64,000 bases of DNA, from positions 3,351,087 through 3,415,086 of the forward strand of contig OX442314.1 in assembly GCA_949358305.1 (NCBI GenBank), written 5' to 3'. Below the pieces are notes generated by a model. That model had not been told where the DNA came from. It searched no databases and saw nothing but the letters and a program-made list of their open reading frames with translations. A program made the translations under genes and the position numbers. Source of the DNA: Strigamia acuminata. Taxonomy: Eukaryota; Arthropoda; Chilopoda; Geophilomorpha; Linotaeniidae. Below, one piece after another: positions 55,028-64,000 of this stretch (position 1 is its first letter; the number at the start of each line of letters is the position of its first letter).

Positions 55028-58000
55028 TTAGTTCTTCCCCACGACTTTGCCGTCCCGAATGAACGAATTATTGCTTCGTCGTGGTCGAAGGTTGATTTTC
55101 GACGTGCTCGTAGATCGTGACTCTACTTGCTCGTTCATCTCCGATGTGTTGGCATTTTTCTCATTATTAATTTTTTTATTTTCCATTTCAGAAGTACATT
55201 CTTCTGCTTCCTCCCTCTCCGAAATTGCTTGCTCCGGCTGAGCTGGAGCCTCGTCGGCTGGGGATTCGGCGTCGAAGAATTCATCCTCGCTCTCCGCTAT
55301 ATTTTCAGCTTCATTTGTTTTTTGGAACGTGTCGACCACGGTGCCCCCTTGGCCGCTGTGTGTCTGACCTTCCAGCCAAATTTCCTGTGGAAATTCTGGC
55401 AGATATGGCCTTAAATCTCGGCCATGTATCGACTGAAAATTTTTGTTGTCCTCTAGGCGGCGTAGTTGGTATGCGTTGCCTCCGTGTTCGGCCACAATTA
55501 CGTAGGGACCGTCCCTCTTGTCGGCTAAACCGGCGGCGATGCCCCTCGCTGCATTGGACAACGTGTGTGCCTCCTTCCACACTAGATCATTCACTTTAAA
55601 GTTCGCGAAAGCGAGATCGCCTTCTTTATCTGCGATTCTCTCTCTCATGTTGAAAATATGCGCCATCATATGCTGGTACGTGTCGGATATAGTCTGTTCC
55701 AACCGGCACACGTACTCATGTGGGCTCGACGGGTCTAATACGTTAACAGCTTCGGCAACGCGTGGGTCCCATGGCATCCTTAATTCGCGGGCGAAGTTGA
55801 GGTACGCCGGTGAGAATTCGCGTGTTCGTGACACGGTTGAGCGAATGCTGAAAGCGATTTCTCGCAGGTATTCGTCCCATCGGTTGTGAATGTCGGTGAA
55901 TACTGTCAGCGCATATTTTATATCTTTATTTAATCTCTCGACTGGGTTTGTCTGAGGATTATATGTGGAGGTGTTCGATGCATCCATTTTAAATTTCCTA
56001 CAGAAGTCCTTATATATTCTTGATCGGAATTGGGGGCCGTTATCCGAAATGAGTTTTCTGGGAAACCCAAATCGCATTGCCACGTCGTAAAGGCACTCGA
56101 CTATGTTTTCAGCCGAGGGCTTCGCGAGGGCGTACAGCTCCGGCCATCGGGTGGCCACGTCCATAATTACGAGAATATACATGTTCTTGTTTCCCGTTGT
56201 GGGCTTGGGGCCCATCAAGTCTATGCTTAAGCAGTCAAACGGTGCGTAGGGTCCGAGAGACATGGCGTTTCTGGCCACTTTATCTCGCGGTCTGCACGCT
56301 TGGCACCGGGGGCAGTGTCGGATAAATTTCGTTATCCTTTGCCGCGCGCCCGGCCAGAAGAAAAGTTGTTTTACTCGATAAAGGGTCCTCGCCACGCCAG
56401 AATGGCTGGCGAGCGGGTGTCCGTGCATCAGCCACAACAGTCGGGTGTGCAGCGATGCCGGCACGACCACTTTAACCGAGTTTCCCGCTCCGCTGAGGTC
56501 ATCTTGAAACGTCGGGTGGTATTTTACCAGGAGTTCATCATCTATGAGGTAGCTTGTTGCTTCTTTGACGAACTGTTTCCGGCGGTGTGGGTTTGTCATC
56601 CCTTCCGGAAATTCGCCGTTCAGCAAATATTGCGTTATAATTTGACATTTTGTGTCTGCTGCCTGGTGTTCGACGAACTCACGTCTCGTGGGTGGAGCGT
56701 ATTGTGTTTTTTCTTCAATTTTTGCTGTGAAGGCGCGTAGTAGTGTTTTGTGGGTTTCTCCGGGGGGCGGAGATTGAATTTCGGATGTTGAATTGTTTGT
56801 CCCAGCTGGCTGGTATGTTCGAGTCCAAAAACCACAAAACGTTCTATCTTCAGGCTCCATCACTGGTAGCTCGTTCGCCTTTCGCAAACGCCATATTCTC
56901 CGTGGAGTCGGGCAGTACAAGAGGTGGGTGTCGTCCTCGCCGTCGTCGTCTGGTCCTTGGGGGTCAGAGGCTGGGGCTCTCGAGAGGGCGTCGGCCACAT
57001 GATTGTACTTCCCGGGGCGGTACGTAATTGTTATATCGCACGCCATTAACTCCAGTTGCCATCGTGCGAGTCGGCCGGAGGGTTCCTTGAGCTTCATCAA
57101 CCAGCTTAGTGCCTGGTGATCTGTCTGAACCTCGAAGTTCGTGTACTCCAGATAGTCGCGAAATTTCCGAACTGCCCAAATTACGGCTAGGCATTCTAGT
57201 TCCGTTGCCGTATAATTTTTCTCCGCGCCCTGTATTTTTCTGCTTATAAACATACAGGGTACTTCTTGCGAGATTCCGTTGTACACGTGGGTCTGCAGAA
57301 GGGCTGCACCCAGTCCGATTTTACTCGCGTCGGTGTGCAACACGAACGGTCGGTTTAGGTCCGGCAATGGCATCTTTTCGACGTCAGCCAGCATTTGCTT
57401 GATAGTGCTAAATGCGGCCTCGCACTGGACCGTCCACTCAAACTCTTTATCCGTTCGTAAGAGATCCGTTATAGGCGCGGCCACTTCAGCCAGACCAGAG
57501 AGTAGTCGGCCGAAGAAATTGACCATGCCCATGAATCTCTGGACACCTTTTATATCTTCGGGGGCGGGGAATCCGTTTATTGCTTTGACTTTTTCGGGGT
57601 CAATCGCGATTCCCTCGACTCCTATTCGATATCCTAGGAAGGCAAGCTCTTTCCTGCAAAACTTGCTCTTCCCTGGATGGATGTGGAGTCCTGCCTTGGC
57701 TAGGCGAGAGACCACTCTATCGATGTGGTCTATGTGTTCTTCGAATGTGTCCGACGTTATTATGATGTCGTCGAGATACGCCCACACGAAGTCGTGCAGC
57801 ATATCTCCCAACACGCTTTCGATCAGTTTCTGGAACGTGCTCGGGGCGTTTACAAGCCCGAACGGCATCACGTTGAACATTAGTCTTCCTATCGGGGAGT
57901 AGAAAGCCGTTTTTAGTTTGTCTTCGGGTTTTAGCTCCACTTGCCAATACCCCTTTGACAGGTCCATGGTGGTTACCCACTTGAACGGGCTCAGTTCCCG

Positions 58001-59059
58001 GAGGATCGAGTCTATAGACGGCATCTGAATCGGGTCTATAACTGTTATCGCATTCAGGGGGCGATAATCAATGCATAGTCGAGGCTCCGAGCCTGGACGC
58101 ATTACCAGGACGATCCGCATCGCGTATTCGCCCAGGGCTTGCGTTACTATGCCCTTGTCGAGCATGTCTTGGCACATTTGCGTCACGATGTCTCTTTTCT
58201 GGGGGTTCATCCCCTTGTAAGGCACTCGAATCGGCTTGTCTGTGGTTAAGACTATTTCGTGTGTTGCTTCCGTCGTTCGACCAGGTGTCTTGGTCAGAAT
58301 TCTTTCATGCTTTCGAAGCACTCGCCTTAGTAGCGATGCCTCGTTAACACGCAGTGCTGCCTCCTCGACCAGGGTGTCCACGACGTTACTCCTCTGTAAT
58401 TCCAGAGTGAAGGCTGCGAAATCGTAATCTTGGACGAATTTTCGCAATCCTCTTCCGTATTCCTCTTTGTCCTTGGCTTCGTCCAGTAATTTTTGGGGAA
58501 CTACGGGGACTGGCCGTTCTCCCTCGGGACTTATCCAGTTCCATGAACGGGTTATCGGGTTTGGCTGAATTTTCAGTTTTGCCATGATATCCATCCCTAA
58601 GAGGAATACTTTGTCGTGGGATGGCAAGACTATGAAGGGGTGGGACAGGTTCCCCCCCTTCCAGTCGATCATGATGCGAACTACGCCCCTCGGCTTGACG
58701 TAGCCGTTGGCGGTGAGCAATTCTACGTTCGCGTTCACTTGTGCCACCTTTTTTTCAATATCCAAGTCCTTTACTATATCTTCGGATATGAATGAACGAT
58801 CTGCTCCTGAATCCAGCAGACCGAACAATTTTTGGTTTTCGATCTCCACTGGCAGCATACACAGAGTTTCGCAATGTGTTTTCGTGACAGTGCAGTGAAA
58901 AACGCGTAATGTTTGGGGCTCAACCTCCAGATTGAACGGGAGGTCCGTCCAATCTATGTCGACCTCCGGCTTCGTTCTCACTTGCATACTTGTCAGCGTC
59001 ACTGTTTCTTCCTTCTTCGGAATGGTCTGCATGCGATCTTTGATCTGTGCTTCTGCCAA
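55028..59059 (-). CDS. Pol polyprotein of element B (protease, RT, RNase H, integrase)
   Basis: An open frame of 1,343 codons counted from 59059, but the frame is open further upstream to the slippery site at 59158, and no ATG is needed because Pol is expected as a Gag-Pol fusion. Protease LLDSGADRSFI lies near residue 82. RT has LCIDYRPLN and YLDDIIIT (near 428). RNase H has HTDASKIGLG (near 580) and QTDHQAL. The integrase zinc site is HPLASHSGVARTL...CPRCQAC (near 885), and the core has SIDLMGP, SDNGPQF and NPVERLNKD. The tail includes a GGNAYQLRRL chromo-like block and an acidic stretch. Order and motifs are Gypsy type. It is in the -1 frame relative to gag. Confidence 0.95.
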   Translation of the reverse strand: MAEAQIKDRMQTIPKKEETVTLTSMQVRTKPEVDIDWTDLPFNLEVEPQTLRVFHCTVTKTHCETLCMLPVEIENQKLFGLLDSGADRSFISEDIVKDLDIEKKVAQVNANVELLTANGYVKPRGVVRIMIDWKGGNLSHPFIVLPSHDKVFLLGMDIMAKLKIQPNPITRSWNWISPEGERPVPVVPQKLLDEAKDKEEYGRGLRKFVQDYDFAAFTLELQRSNVVDTLVEEAALRVNEASLLRRVLRKHERILTKTPGRTTEATHEIVLTTDKPIRVPYKGMNPQKRDIVTQMCQDMLDKGIVTQALGEYAMRIVLVMRPGSEPRLCIDYRPLNAITVIDPIQMPSIDSILRELSPFKWVTTMDLSKGYWQVELKPEDKLKTAFYSPIGRLMFNVMPFGLVNAPSTFQKLIESVLGDMLHDFVWAYLDDIIITSDTFEEHIDHIDRVVSRLAKAGLHIHPGKSKFCRKELAFLGYRIGVEGIAIDPEKVKAINGFPAPEDIKGVQRFMGMVNFFGRLLSGLAEVAAPITDLLRTDKEFEWTVQCEAAFSTIKQMLADVEKMPLPDLNRPFVLHTDASKIGLGAALLQTHVYNGISQEVPCMFISRKIQGAEKNYTATELECLAVIWAVRKFRDYLEYTNFEVQTDHQALSWLMKLKEPSGRLARWQLELMACDITITYRPGKYNHVADALSRAPASDPQGPDDDGEDDTHLLYCPTPRRIWRLRKANELPVMEPEDRTFCGFWTRTYQPAGTNNSTSEIQSPPPGETHKTLLRAFTAKIEEKTQYAPPTRREFVEHQAADTKCQIITQYLLNGEFPEGMTNPHRRKQFVKEATSYLIDDELLVKYHPTFQDDLSGAGNSVKVVVPASLHTRLLWLMHGHPLASHSGVARTLYRVKQLFFWPGARQRITKFIRHCPRCQACRPRDKVARNAMSLGPYAPFDCLSIDLMGPKPTTGNKNMYILVIMDVATRWPELYALAKPSAENIVECLYDVAMRFGFPRKLISDNGPQFRSRIYKDFCRKFKMDASNTSTYNPQTNPVERLNKDIKYALTVFTDIHNRWDEYLREIAFSIRSTVSRTREFSPAYLNFARELRMPWDPRVAEAVNVLDPSSPHEYVCRLEQTISDTYQHMMAHIFNMRERIADKEGDLAFANFKVNDLVWKEAHTLSNAARGIAAGLADKRDGPYVIVAEHGGNAYQLRRLEDNKNFQSIHGRDLRPYLPEFPQEIWLEGQTHSGQGGTVVDTFQKTNEAENIAESEDEFFDAESPADEAPAQPEQAISEREEAEECTSEMENKKINNEKNANTSEMNEQVESRSTSTSKINLRPRRSNNSFIRDGKVVGKN

Positions 59060-59112
59060 GGCATGACCTGCGGGTCCAGTGTGATATTTCTTCTTTTTAA
59101 TTTCCGCGGCTG

Positions 59113-59164
59113 GCGCAGACGAAGCTGAATTTATTTCGGCGACGCCTGCGCTTGGGAGTTTTTT
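59113..59164 (-). promoter_or_regulatory. Programmed -1 ribosomal frameshift signal between gag and pol of element B
   Basis: In the gag frame the minus strand reads GCA AAA AAC, giving the canonical slippery heptamer A_AAA_AAC at 59164-59158. Six bases later a 9-bp stem can form between GCGCAGGCG (59151-59143) and CGTCTGCGC (59121-59113), with one G-U pair and a 21-base loop. The gag stop TAA (59133-59131) lies in the loop. A -1 slip enters exactly the open pol frame. This is the same heptamer used by several retroviruses, such as the gag-pro site of betaretroviruses. Confidence 0.85.
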
Positions 59165-62100
59165 GCTAGATTAGTATTTAACTCCATCATCATTTTCATC
59201 AAGGTTTGCATGATGCCTTTTTCTTTGACGGTTTTTTCGCATTTGTCGGAGTAGTGACCGTATTCTCCGCAGCTGTAACATTTGATGTTACTTTTATCCC
59301 CTGTGGGAGTGAATCCCGGTTTTTTCGGGACGAAGGGCGTCGGGAATCGTCTTTTTCCTCCCAATGCCCCTCTCGCTTTTGTTGCCTGCACGTGTGCTCT
59401 GAATTGTGCGATTGCCAAGGCCCGGTGTGCATGGTGCAAATAGGGACCTTGATCGTCGCATCCCGTCGACAAGTTTTCGAGGTGCTCATTTAGGGCTTCC
59501 TCGTCGCTTGATGCTGGCTCCTCTTCTTTAGCCGTGGCGAGAGGTGTTGTCTCTTCGACTTTCTCCATCTGGGTGGAGTCCGTCGAGGTCACCTGCATCG
59601 CCGTTGCTGCCGGTGCTTTCTTTGGGGCAGCTATCGGGTTGGCTGGAAGAATACTGCCTGCTTTAGGCGTCAGCATTCGTCCGAAGGATGCTTCGGTGAG
59701 ACTCATTATGCCGCTCAAATATTCACTTGGCCTCATTAATTTTTCTGAGGTCTTGTGGCGTTCGGCGCTCGTCTGCAACCGCTTCTCGTGCGCGTCAGCT
59801 TCTTCCGGGGGCAGAGTGGCGTAATACCGCTGTTCTATTTCTAACGTGTTTGTTAGAAGATAGTTACTGACATCTTGGTAATCGCCAGTGCGGGGTGCAC
59901 GCATGTCTAGCAGAATTCTTTGCGAGTGGGCCGATAATCCTCCGTAAAAGATCATCGTAAAACCAGCGGGGTTTATTTCGTACGGCGCTCTTGCAAACAG
60001 GAGTTTCGCTCGGGCGTCGTAGTCGGCTAATGTTTCTCCTGGGGCTTGCCGTAGACCACGTAATTTGTTACTGATCTCGTCTGGAGTCTCGCCGTATCGG
60101 AGATCGAAACGGACGAGAAAATCGTCCCAGGTTGGGTTTTTTAGTCCCTGATACCATTCTCGAGCTGACCCCGTGGTTAGCTCCACTAGACCGTGGGTTA
60201 GCATGTCGGCGACGGTGGCTTTTGTCGCTTTCTTGATACGCATTACTTCGTCTAGGAAGCGGTCTCCGGCCTTCCACGAACCGTCGAATCGTGTTTGTAT
60301 GTAGTGTTGCCAACGGATGTTACCCGTGGCTTCGCTGCTTGGTTCGTTTCGTACGCCATATTTACGCTTAACCCTCTCTCCAGCGCGATTATGTTCGTCG
60401 CCTGGATGGCCTAGATCGATTCCTTCTCTTCTGAAAGAGTTCAGCAGGGCTCGGCCTAGCTCAGACATCGTGTAATGTCGGCCAGATGAGTCCTGAAAGT
60501 TCCCTTCCTCCGAACGAGGGTTGGAGCTCCGGGAGGAGCGGTCTGAAGCATTCGGCCGGTTCGACCGGTGCCCATCGCTGTCTTCTTGACTCCTCCCTGT
60601 AGACGGTCGACTCGGATGGTCGTCGTCCGACGAATCGGAGGGCTCGGAGGGATCTCCTTGGGGGTGAAACCTCGGCCCTCTCGGTGGGGTCTCTCCGCCA
60701 GCCTTCTTCTGTTTCGAGCCTCCGGATGGCGGCGGCTCCCCTCCGTCGTTGTTCTCGTAAAAAGAATGCCATCTGTTTTCCTCGCTTTCGGGGCGTTCCC
60801 GATTTTTATTTGCGTTTTTCTTTTCGAGTAACGCGTCGATGGCTGCTCCCGTCTCGGATTTTTTTGAGGGGTGACGGTCCTTTGTTTTTGGGACCGACTC
60901 GTCTCTCTTTTGAGATTTCCCCCTTTTCGCCGTTTTTGCCGGCTTTGTTGCACCTTCTCCTGTGTCGGTATCAGAGCCGCTGGGGGGTTCTGGTTTCCGT
61001 TTCAGGTTTTCTTCATTTTTCTTCCTGTCCGAGACGTCTTGTGCGTACTCTTTCTGGAACTTTTCTGTCTCCTTCTCCCAGTTTTCGGCTTCCCATCTTT
61101 TTTGCTCATCTATTATAGCTTGTTTCTTCGCTTTGTACTCTTCGGTCCATCTGACTCGGTCCCATTCCTCTTTCTCTTTCAGGAACTGTTCTTTTTCTTT
61201 TCTGGCTTCCTCTTCTCTCAACCTCTCGCGATGTTGTTCTTCCCATTTCTGATGTTGTAGAATGGCCTCTTTTCGCAACATTTGTAGTTTTTCTGTTTTT
61301 CTTTGAGCTATTAGCGCTTGAAATTGGTCCTCGTACTCTTGAGCTTCTCGATGTCGCCCTTCTACTGTTGCGTTCCATTCTTTTCGAATTTTAGCTTCTC
61401 GTTCTTCCCTCATTTTTTGGACCAGTTTCTCTGTTCTCTCGGTGGTTCTTCTCTCGCGTTGCTCCCTTTCTTCCTCTTCCTTCCAGAGTTCTCGCCGCTC
61501 TGCGCTCAGCCTTCGTTGGCGACTAGTCGCTTCTTGTCTGGCTTCCTCGCGGGCCTTCTCTCTGGATTCGTGAAGTGTTCGGTTGGGGTCTGGCGCGAAA
61601 CCTCCGGTGTCACTGGGCGTTACCTGGGGCATGGGCGTCTCCGCTGCTGGTCTTGCGACCGGCGTCGGGGCTTGTGCCGCGCAGATAGCGTCAGTGAGTA
61701 GAGTAATCGATTCCCAGACTGACGTTCCTACTGGAATGTCTATCATCGCTTTCAGTTGGGCAGCTTGCCGTGTCAACCGAATTAGGTGAGATACCTCGAA
61801 GGAAACAACCGCAGGACTCGCCGTAACTCGGGGGGTTATCGGGGTCCCGCCGTCGTTTTTTCGTGGGGTTTGCTCCACGGACGTCTGAGCCGTGGGTGGC
61901 GATGGGTTCGTGCCGACCGTGACCGTTATTTTCGGAGCTTCGTTCGTCTCCTCGGTCATCAATATCGATACTCGTCCTGGCGATACGTCGCGAATTTCTT
62001 CTCGATTTTCTATGGCATCCGGATCGGTATCCTCGAAGGGTTGCATATTCAAGGGAACCCGCTCTCGCTCTGGCCCGTCTAGGGCCGCGAGCGATGCAGC

Positions 62101-62271
62101 TTGCTCCTCTTTCTGCGCCTTCGCTCTCCTTTTATTCGCTCGGGCTTTCGCCTTTGCGGACATTTCAGGGACGGGACCATCCGATCTCAGGTGGTAGTCG
62201 GAGGTCCTTTTTCCCTTCTCGGGCATTCTCTGCTCGGTTTCAGACGTGGATTGCTCGTCTTTGTCTGACAT
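59131..62271 (-). CDS. Gag polyprotein of element B
   Basis: 1,046 codons from the ATG at 62271, 75 bases inside the primer-binding site. The first 230 residues are low-complexity and match the start of the ORF of element A. Residues about 240-430 are a long charged coiled-coil-like region (RLSAERRELWKEEEE). A Ty3/Gypsy-type capsid domain follows, near 660-830 (WQHYIQTRFDGSW, GSAREWYQGLKNPTWDDFLVRFDLRY). One CCHC zinc knuckle, CYSCGEYGHYSDKC, lies near the C terminus. The length is large for a Gypsy Gag because of the N-terminal extension. It forms the particle that packages the genomic RNA, and possibly the RNA of element A. Confidence 0.93.
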   Translation of the reverse strand: MSDKDEQSTSETEQRMPEKGKRTSDYHLRSDGPVPEMSAKAKARANKRRAKAQKEEQAASLAALDGPERERVPLNMQPFEDTDPDAIENREEIRDVSPGRVSILMTEETNEAPKITVTVGTNPSPPTAQTSVEQTPRKNDGGTPITPRVTASPAVVSFEVSHLIRLTRQAAQLKAMIDIPVGTSVWESITLLTDAICAAQAPTPVARPAAETPMPQVTPSDTGGFAPDPNRTLHESREKAREEARQEATSRQRRLSAERRELWKEEEEREQRERRTTERTEKLVQKMREEREAKIRKEWNATVEGRHREAQEYEDQFQALIAQRKTEKLQMLRKEAILQHQKWEEQHRERLREEEARKEKEQFLKEKEEWDRVRWTEEYKAKKQAIIDEQKRWEAENWEKETEKFQKEYAQDVSDRKKNEENLKRKPEPPSGSDTDTGEGATKPAKTAKRGKSQKRDESVPKTKDRHPSKKSETGAAIDALLEKKNANKNRERPESEENRWHSFYENNDGGEPPPSGGSKQKKAGGETPPRGPRFHPQGDPSEPSDSSDDDHPSRPSTGRSQEDSDGHRSNRPNASDRSSRSSNPRSEEGNFQDSSGRHYTMSELGRALLNSFRREGIDLGHPGDEHNRAGERVKRKYGVRNEPSSEATGNIRWQHYIQTRFDGSWKAGDRFLDEVMRIKKATKATVADMLTHGLVELTTGSAREWYQGLKNPTWDDFLVRFDLRYGETPDEISNKLRGLRQAPGETLADYDARAKLLFARAPYEINPAGFTMIFYGGLSAHSQRILLDMRAPRTGDYQDVSNYLLTNTLEIEQRYYATLPPEEADAHEKRLQTSAERHKTSEKLMRPSEYLSGIMSLTEASFGRMLTPKAGSILPANPIAAPKKAPAATAMQVTSTDSTQMEKVEETTPLATAKEEEPASSDEEALNEHLENLSTGCDDQGPYLHHAHRALAIAQFRAHVQATKARGALGGKRRFPTPFVPKKPGFTPTGDKSNIKCYSCGEYGHYSDKCEKTVKEKGIMQTLMKMMMELNTNLAKNSQAQASPK

Positions 62272-62345
62272 TTTCTTTCGGTAATTCTACGATTTGGGTT
62301 ATCTTATTGAGAGATCACAAGTTCAGATTTGAGATTTATTTCTAA

Positions 62346-62363
62346 ATCCCGGACGGGCCCCCA
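62346..62363 (-). promoter_or_regulatory. tRNA-Pro primer-binding site of element B
   Basis: On the minus strand the 18 bases TGGGGGCCCGTCCGGGAT follow the 5' LTR after two bases. They are identical to the site of element A and complement the tRNA-Pro 3' end. Confidence 0.85.
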
Positions 62364-62365
62364 CG

Positions 62366-63185
62366 TGTCGCGTCCTACTTGGTATAGGTTTAAATAGCGC
62401 TAACGTGTAATACTTTACCTGTGATCAATTATGTAAATACCCAAATGAATACCAAATGTATGTAAATAAACAGGTAATTTATTCACCAGGCTTTATGCCT
62501 TTAAAATACACTCAGTAATAATTCTAGAGTCGACGTGGTCAGCGTCGAACAAAGGATTTCTCAAGATGGCGTCTTCGATTCCGCGTGGTCGGCGGAACAA
62601 AGGCGGCGTCTCGAGTTGTCGTTAATTCGTCACGGATTCGTCTTCACGGACGCGGTGGAATGCTCTTTCGAGTCTTCTATCCGTGCCTGTTGTCTAGGGT
62701 TTGTTTAGCGTCGCAGAGGCCTCGTCTAGGAACTTTGGGGTTCCCTACAAAGCACTCGGACACTTACTTCGGCGAATAATCGTCTGGGCGATTATTCTGG
62801 GTGATTTCACAAGGGCTATTCTCGTGCTTTCGCAGGAATAGCTCGCAAGTGACTTCGTGAGAGTTACAGTTTGCACTTTACTCAGCGATCCTCGATCAAT
62901 CCTAACTTGTAGTTGAAGTTGGCCTGACGGTGAGGTAGTTGCTGTGTTCTTGGTGTCGTTTGTGTAAGTTCTGTCTTTAGGCGGGAAACACAGCCTTTTA
63001 TGCAGTGGGGTGAAGGGCCGGCGATCAACCAATGGGGGCTGACCACCAGCCGCTTCCTCCCCCTCGGGGCACACACCTGCCATGGGGAGGTGGAGCCAAC
63101 TCGGGGGGGAACGACTCTTTAATCATAGTGACTCATAGGACAAGTATCCGCCCTGGGGGGACACTTATCCAACTGGGTCACCACA
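62366..63185 (-). repeat. 5' LTR of element B (820 bp)
   Basis: Direct repeat of 50316-51135, flanked outward by the GGTG target duplication at 63186-63189. Confidence 0.95.
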
Positions 63186-63189
63186 GGTG

Positions 63190-64000
63190 TTTCAGAATTC
63201 ATGTTACACAGAAATAAGGGGTATAGAGGGGGACCAGGAGATTATGTTTCCACTAATCATAAATTCTAAAAAAAATTCCCACTCAGTCACAGCCCCAAAA
63301 ACAACGGATTTCGAATATCGCGCGTCACGCATATCGTTTGCCAGGTTAAAGTGCAATTCTCAAATAAAAACACACAATCGATTGTGACCGTTTGGCCACC
63401 CTAGTGGCCTACGTCACTCCACACACCGCCTGGTGGCTCCAAGCCGTCCTTCTCACGGAGGAGTGGACCGGCCTAGCATGGGAGGTACAGGGCAGAGTGG
63501 TGTGATGAGGAAGAGTCGTTGCTGAGAGAGCCAAGGGTGAAGACGTGCCAGGGTGAGCTGCCACGGTCCTAACAATGGCAGAAACAACTGCCGACTCTGC
63601 TCCTCTCACCATTCACCACTGTGACGCTCAGTGGCAGATCGAGATGACTGCTGCAGTATCATGAGTGGCTACATGGGTCGTACAGGTGAGTACGACAGAA
63701 TGTTTGTCTGATGCGACCAACCACGTCACCCACGGTTAAATCTGCAGTCGGGTTATTTCCCAGAATCCGATCTGCATCTGATCTGCGGATGTGCGGATCA
63801 GGCGGATCGGATTCACAAGCTTTGTTCTTACCACGGCCCATGCGGCCACTCTTGGAGGCTGTGGTGGATTCAACATTACACCACTGACTTGAGAATGAAG
63901 CACCACAGAGGTTGACTGCTCTCGCTGGCTTCCCACGAACAACTCCCTTCAGTCTCTTCTCTCCACTCCCTATACCACTCAACTTTTTCTTCCCCTTAAG
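63190..64000. other. Continuation of the ABCA intron or downstream DNA, nothing recognised
   Basis: The sequence resumes the host DNA interrupted at 50315. The first 200 bp are AT-rich. From about 63390 it becomes GC-richer, beginning with the small inverted repeat GGCCACCCTAGTGGCC, which might mark another mobile element. Short open frames of 60-107 codons exist on the minus strand without a recognisable domain. No ABCA exon for the second half is visible. Confidence 0.45.

Larger units (their letters stand above)
50316..63185 (-). mobile_element. Autonomous Gypsy LTR retrotransposon with a third ORF (element B)
   Basis: 12,870 bp, unusually long for a Gypsy element, with 820-bp LTRs that differ at one base I can see. 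The 4-bp duplication GGTG occupies 50312-50315 and 63186-63189. It reads on the minus strand: 5' LTR, tRNA-Pro primer site, gag, pol in the -1 frame, a noncoding stretch, then a spliced third ORF and the polypurine tract. All reading frames look intact, so the copy may be active. It sits inside an intron of the ABCA gene in antisense orientation. Confidence 0.96.

Overview
This is a 64 kb window from an animal nuclear genome, most likely an invertebrate. The host genes are split by short GT-AG introns and encode typical metazoan proteins (MCM8, PSMA6, a PAPS transporter, TBCC, CEBPZOS, an ABCA transporter). Much of the DNA is young LTR retrotransposons and AT-rich minisatellites. I cannot name the species. 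Nothing bacterial or CRISPR-like is present.

Layout: 1-1157 partial DDE transposase. 1245-2036 unidentified ORF. 3564-6538 LTR-less Gypsy pol fragment (element D). 7173-8282 decayed DIRS-like pol. 8594-15653 complete MCM8, 10 coding exons, minus strand, with two minisatellites in intron 4 and a perfect palindrome in intron 6. 16150-21639 complete Gypsy element C. 21658-23850 a 15-bp minisatellite split by a hAT-like MITE. 24124-25508 SLC35B2-type PAPS transporter, head to head with PSMA6 (25693-27156). 27474-28865 MPPE1-like phosphoesterase. 29387-42137 a leucine-rich-repeat gene broken by a Copia element (29794-41062), which is itself broken by a non-autonomous LTR element (A, 32828-39126). 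42615-44110 a cluster of two microprotein genes and TBCC. 44544-49971 the first half of an ABCA transporter. Its next intron carries a pogo-like MITE and a 12.9 kb Gypsy element (B, 50316-63185). 63186-64000 has no gene I recognise.

Elements A and B are the most unusual part. They share R-U5 sequence and a retrovirus-like tRNA-Pro primer-binding site. B is autonomous: gag and pol lie in different frames and are linked by a canonical A_AAA_AAC slippery heptamer, followed six bases later by a 9-bp stem. B also has a third ORF of unknown function that needs a spliceosomal intron to be complete. A keeps one uninterrupted ORF of about 1,517 codons that combines gag-like, integrase-relic and ORF3-like segments without protease, reverse transcriptase or RNase H. 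It looks like a parasite mobilised by B.

The host genes have conventional roles: recombination repair helicase, 20S proteasome subunit, Golgi PAPS import, GPI or ER phosphoesterase, mitochondrial microprotein, tubulin folding and lipid transport. They are compact, and several share promoters or possibly transcripts. Exon boundaries were inferred by reading splice sites and checking phase and homology; no transcript evidence was available.
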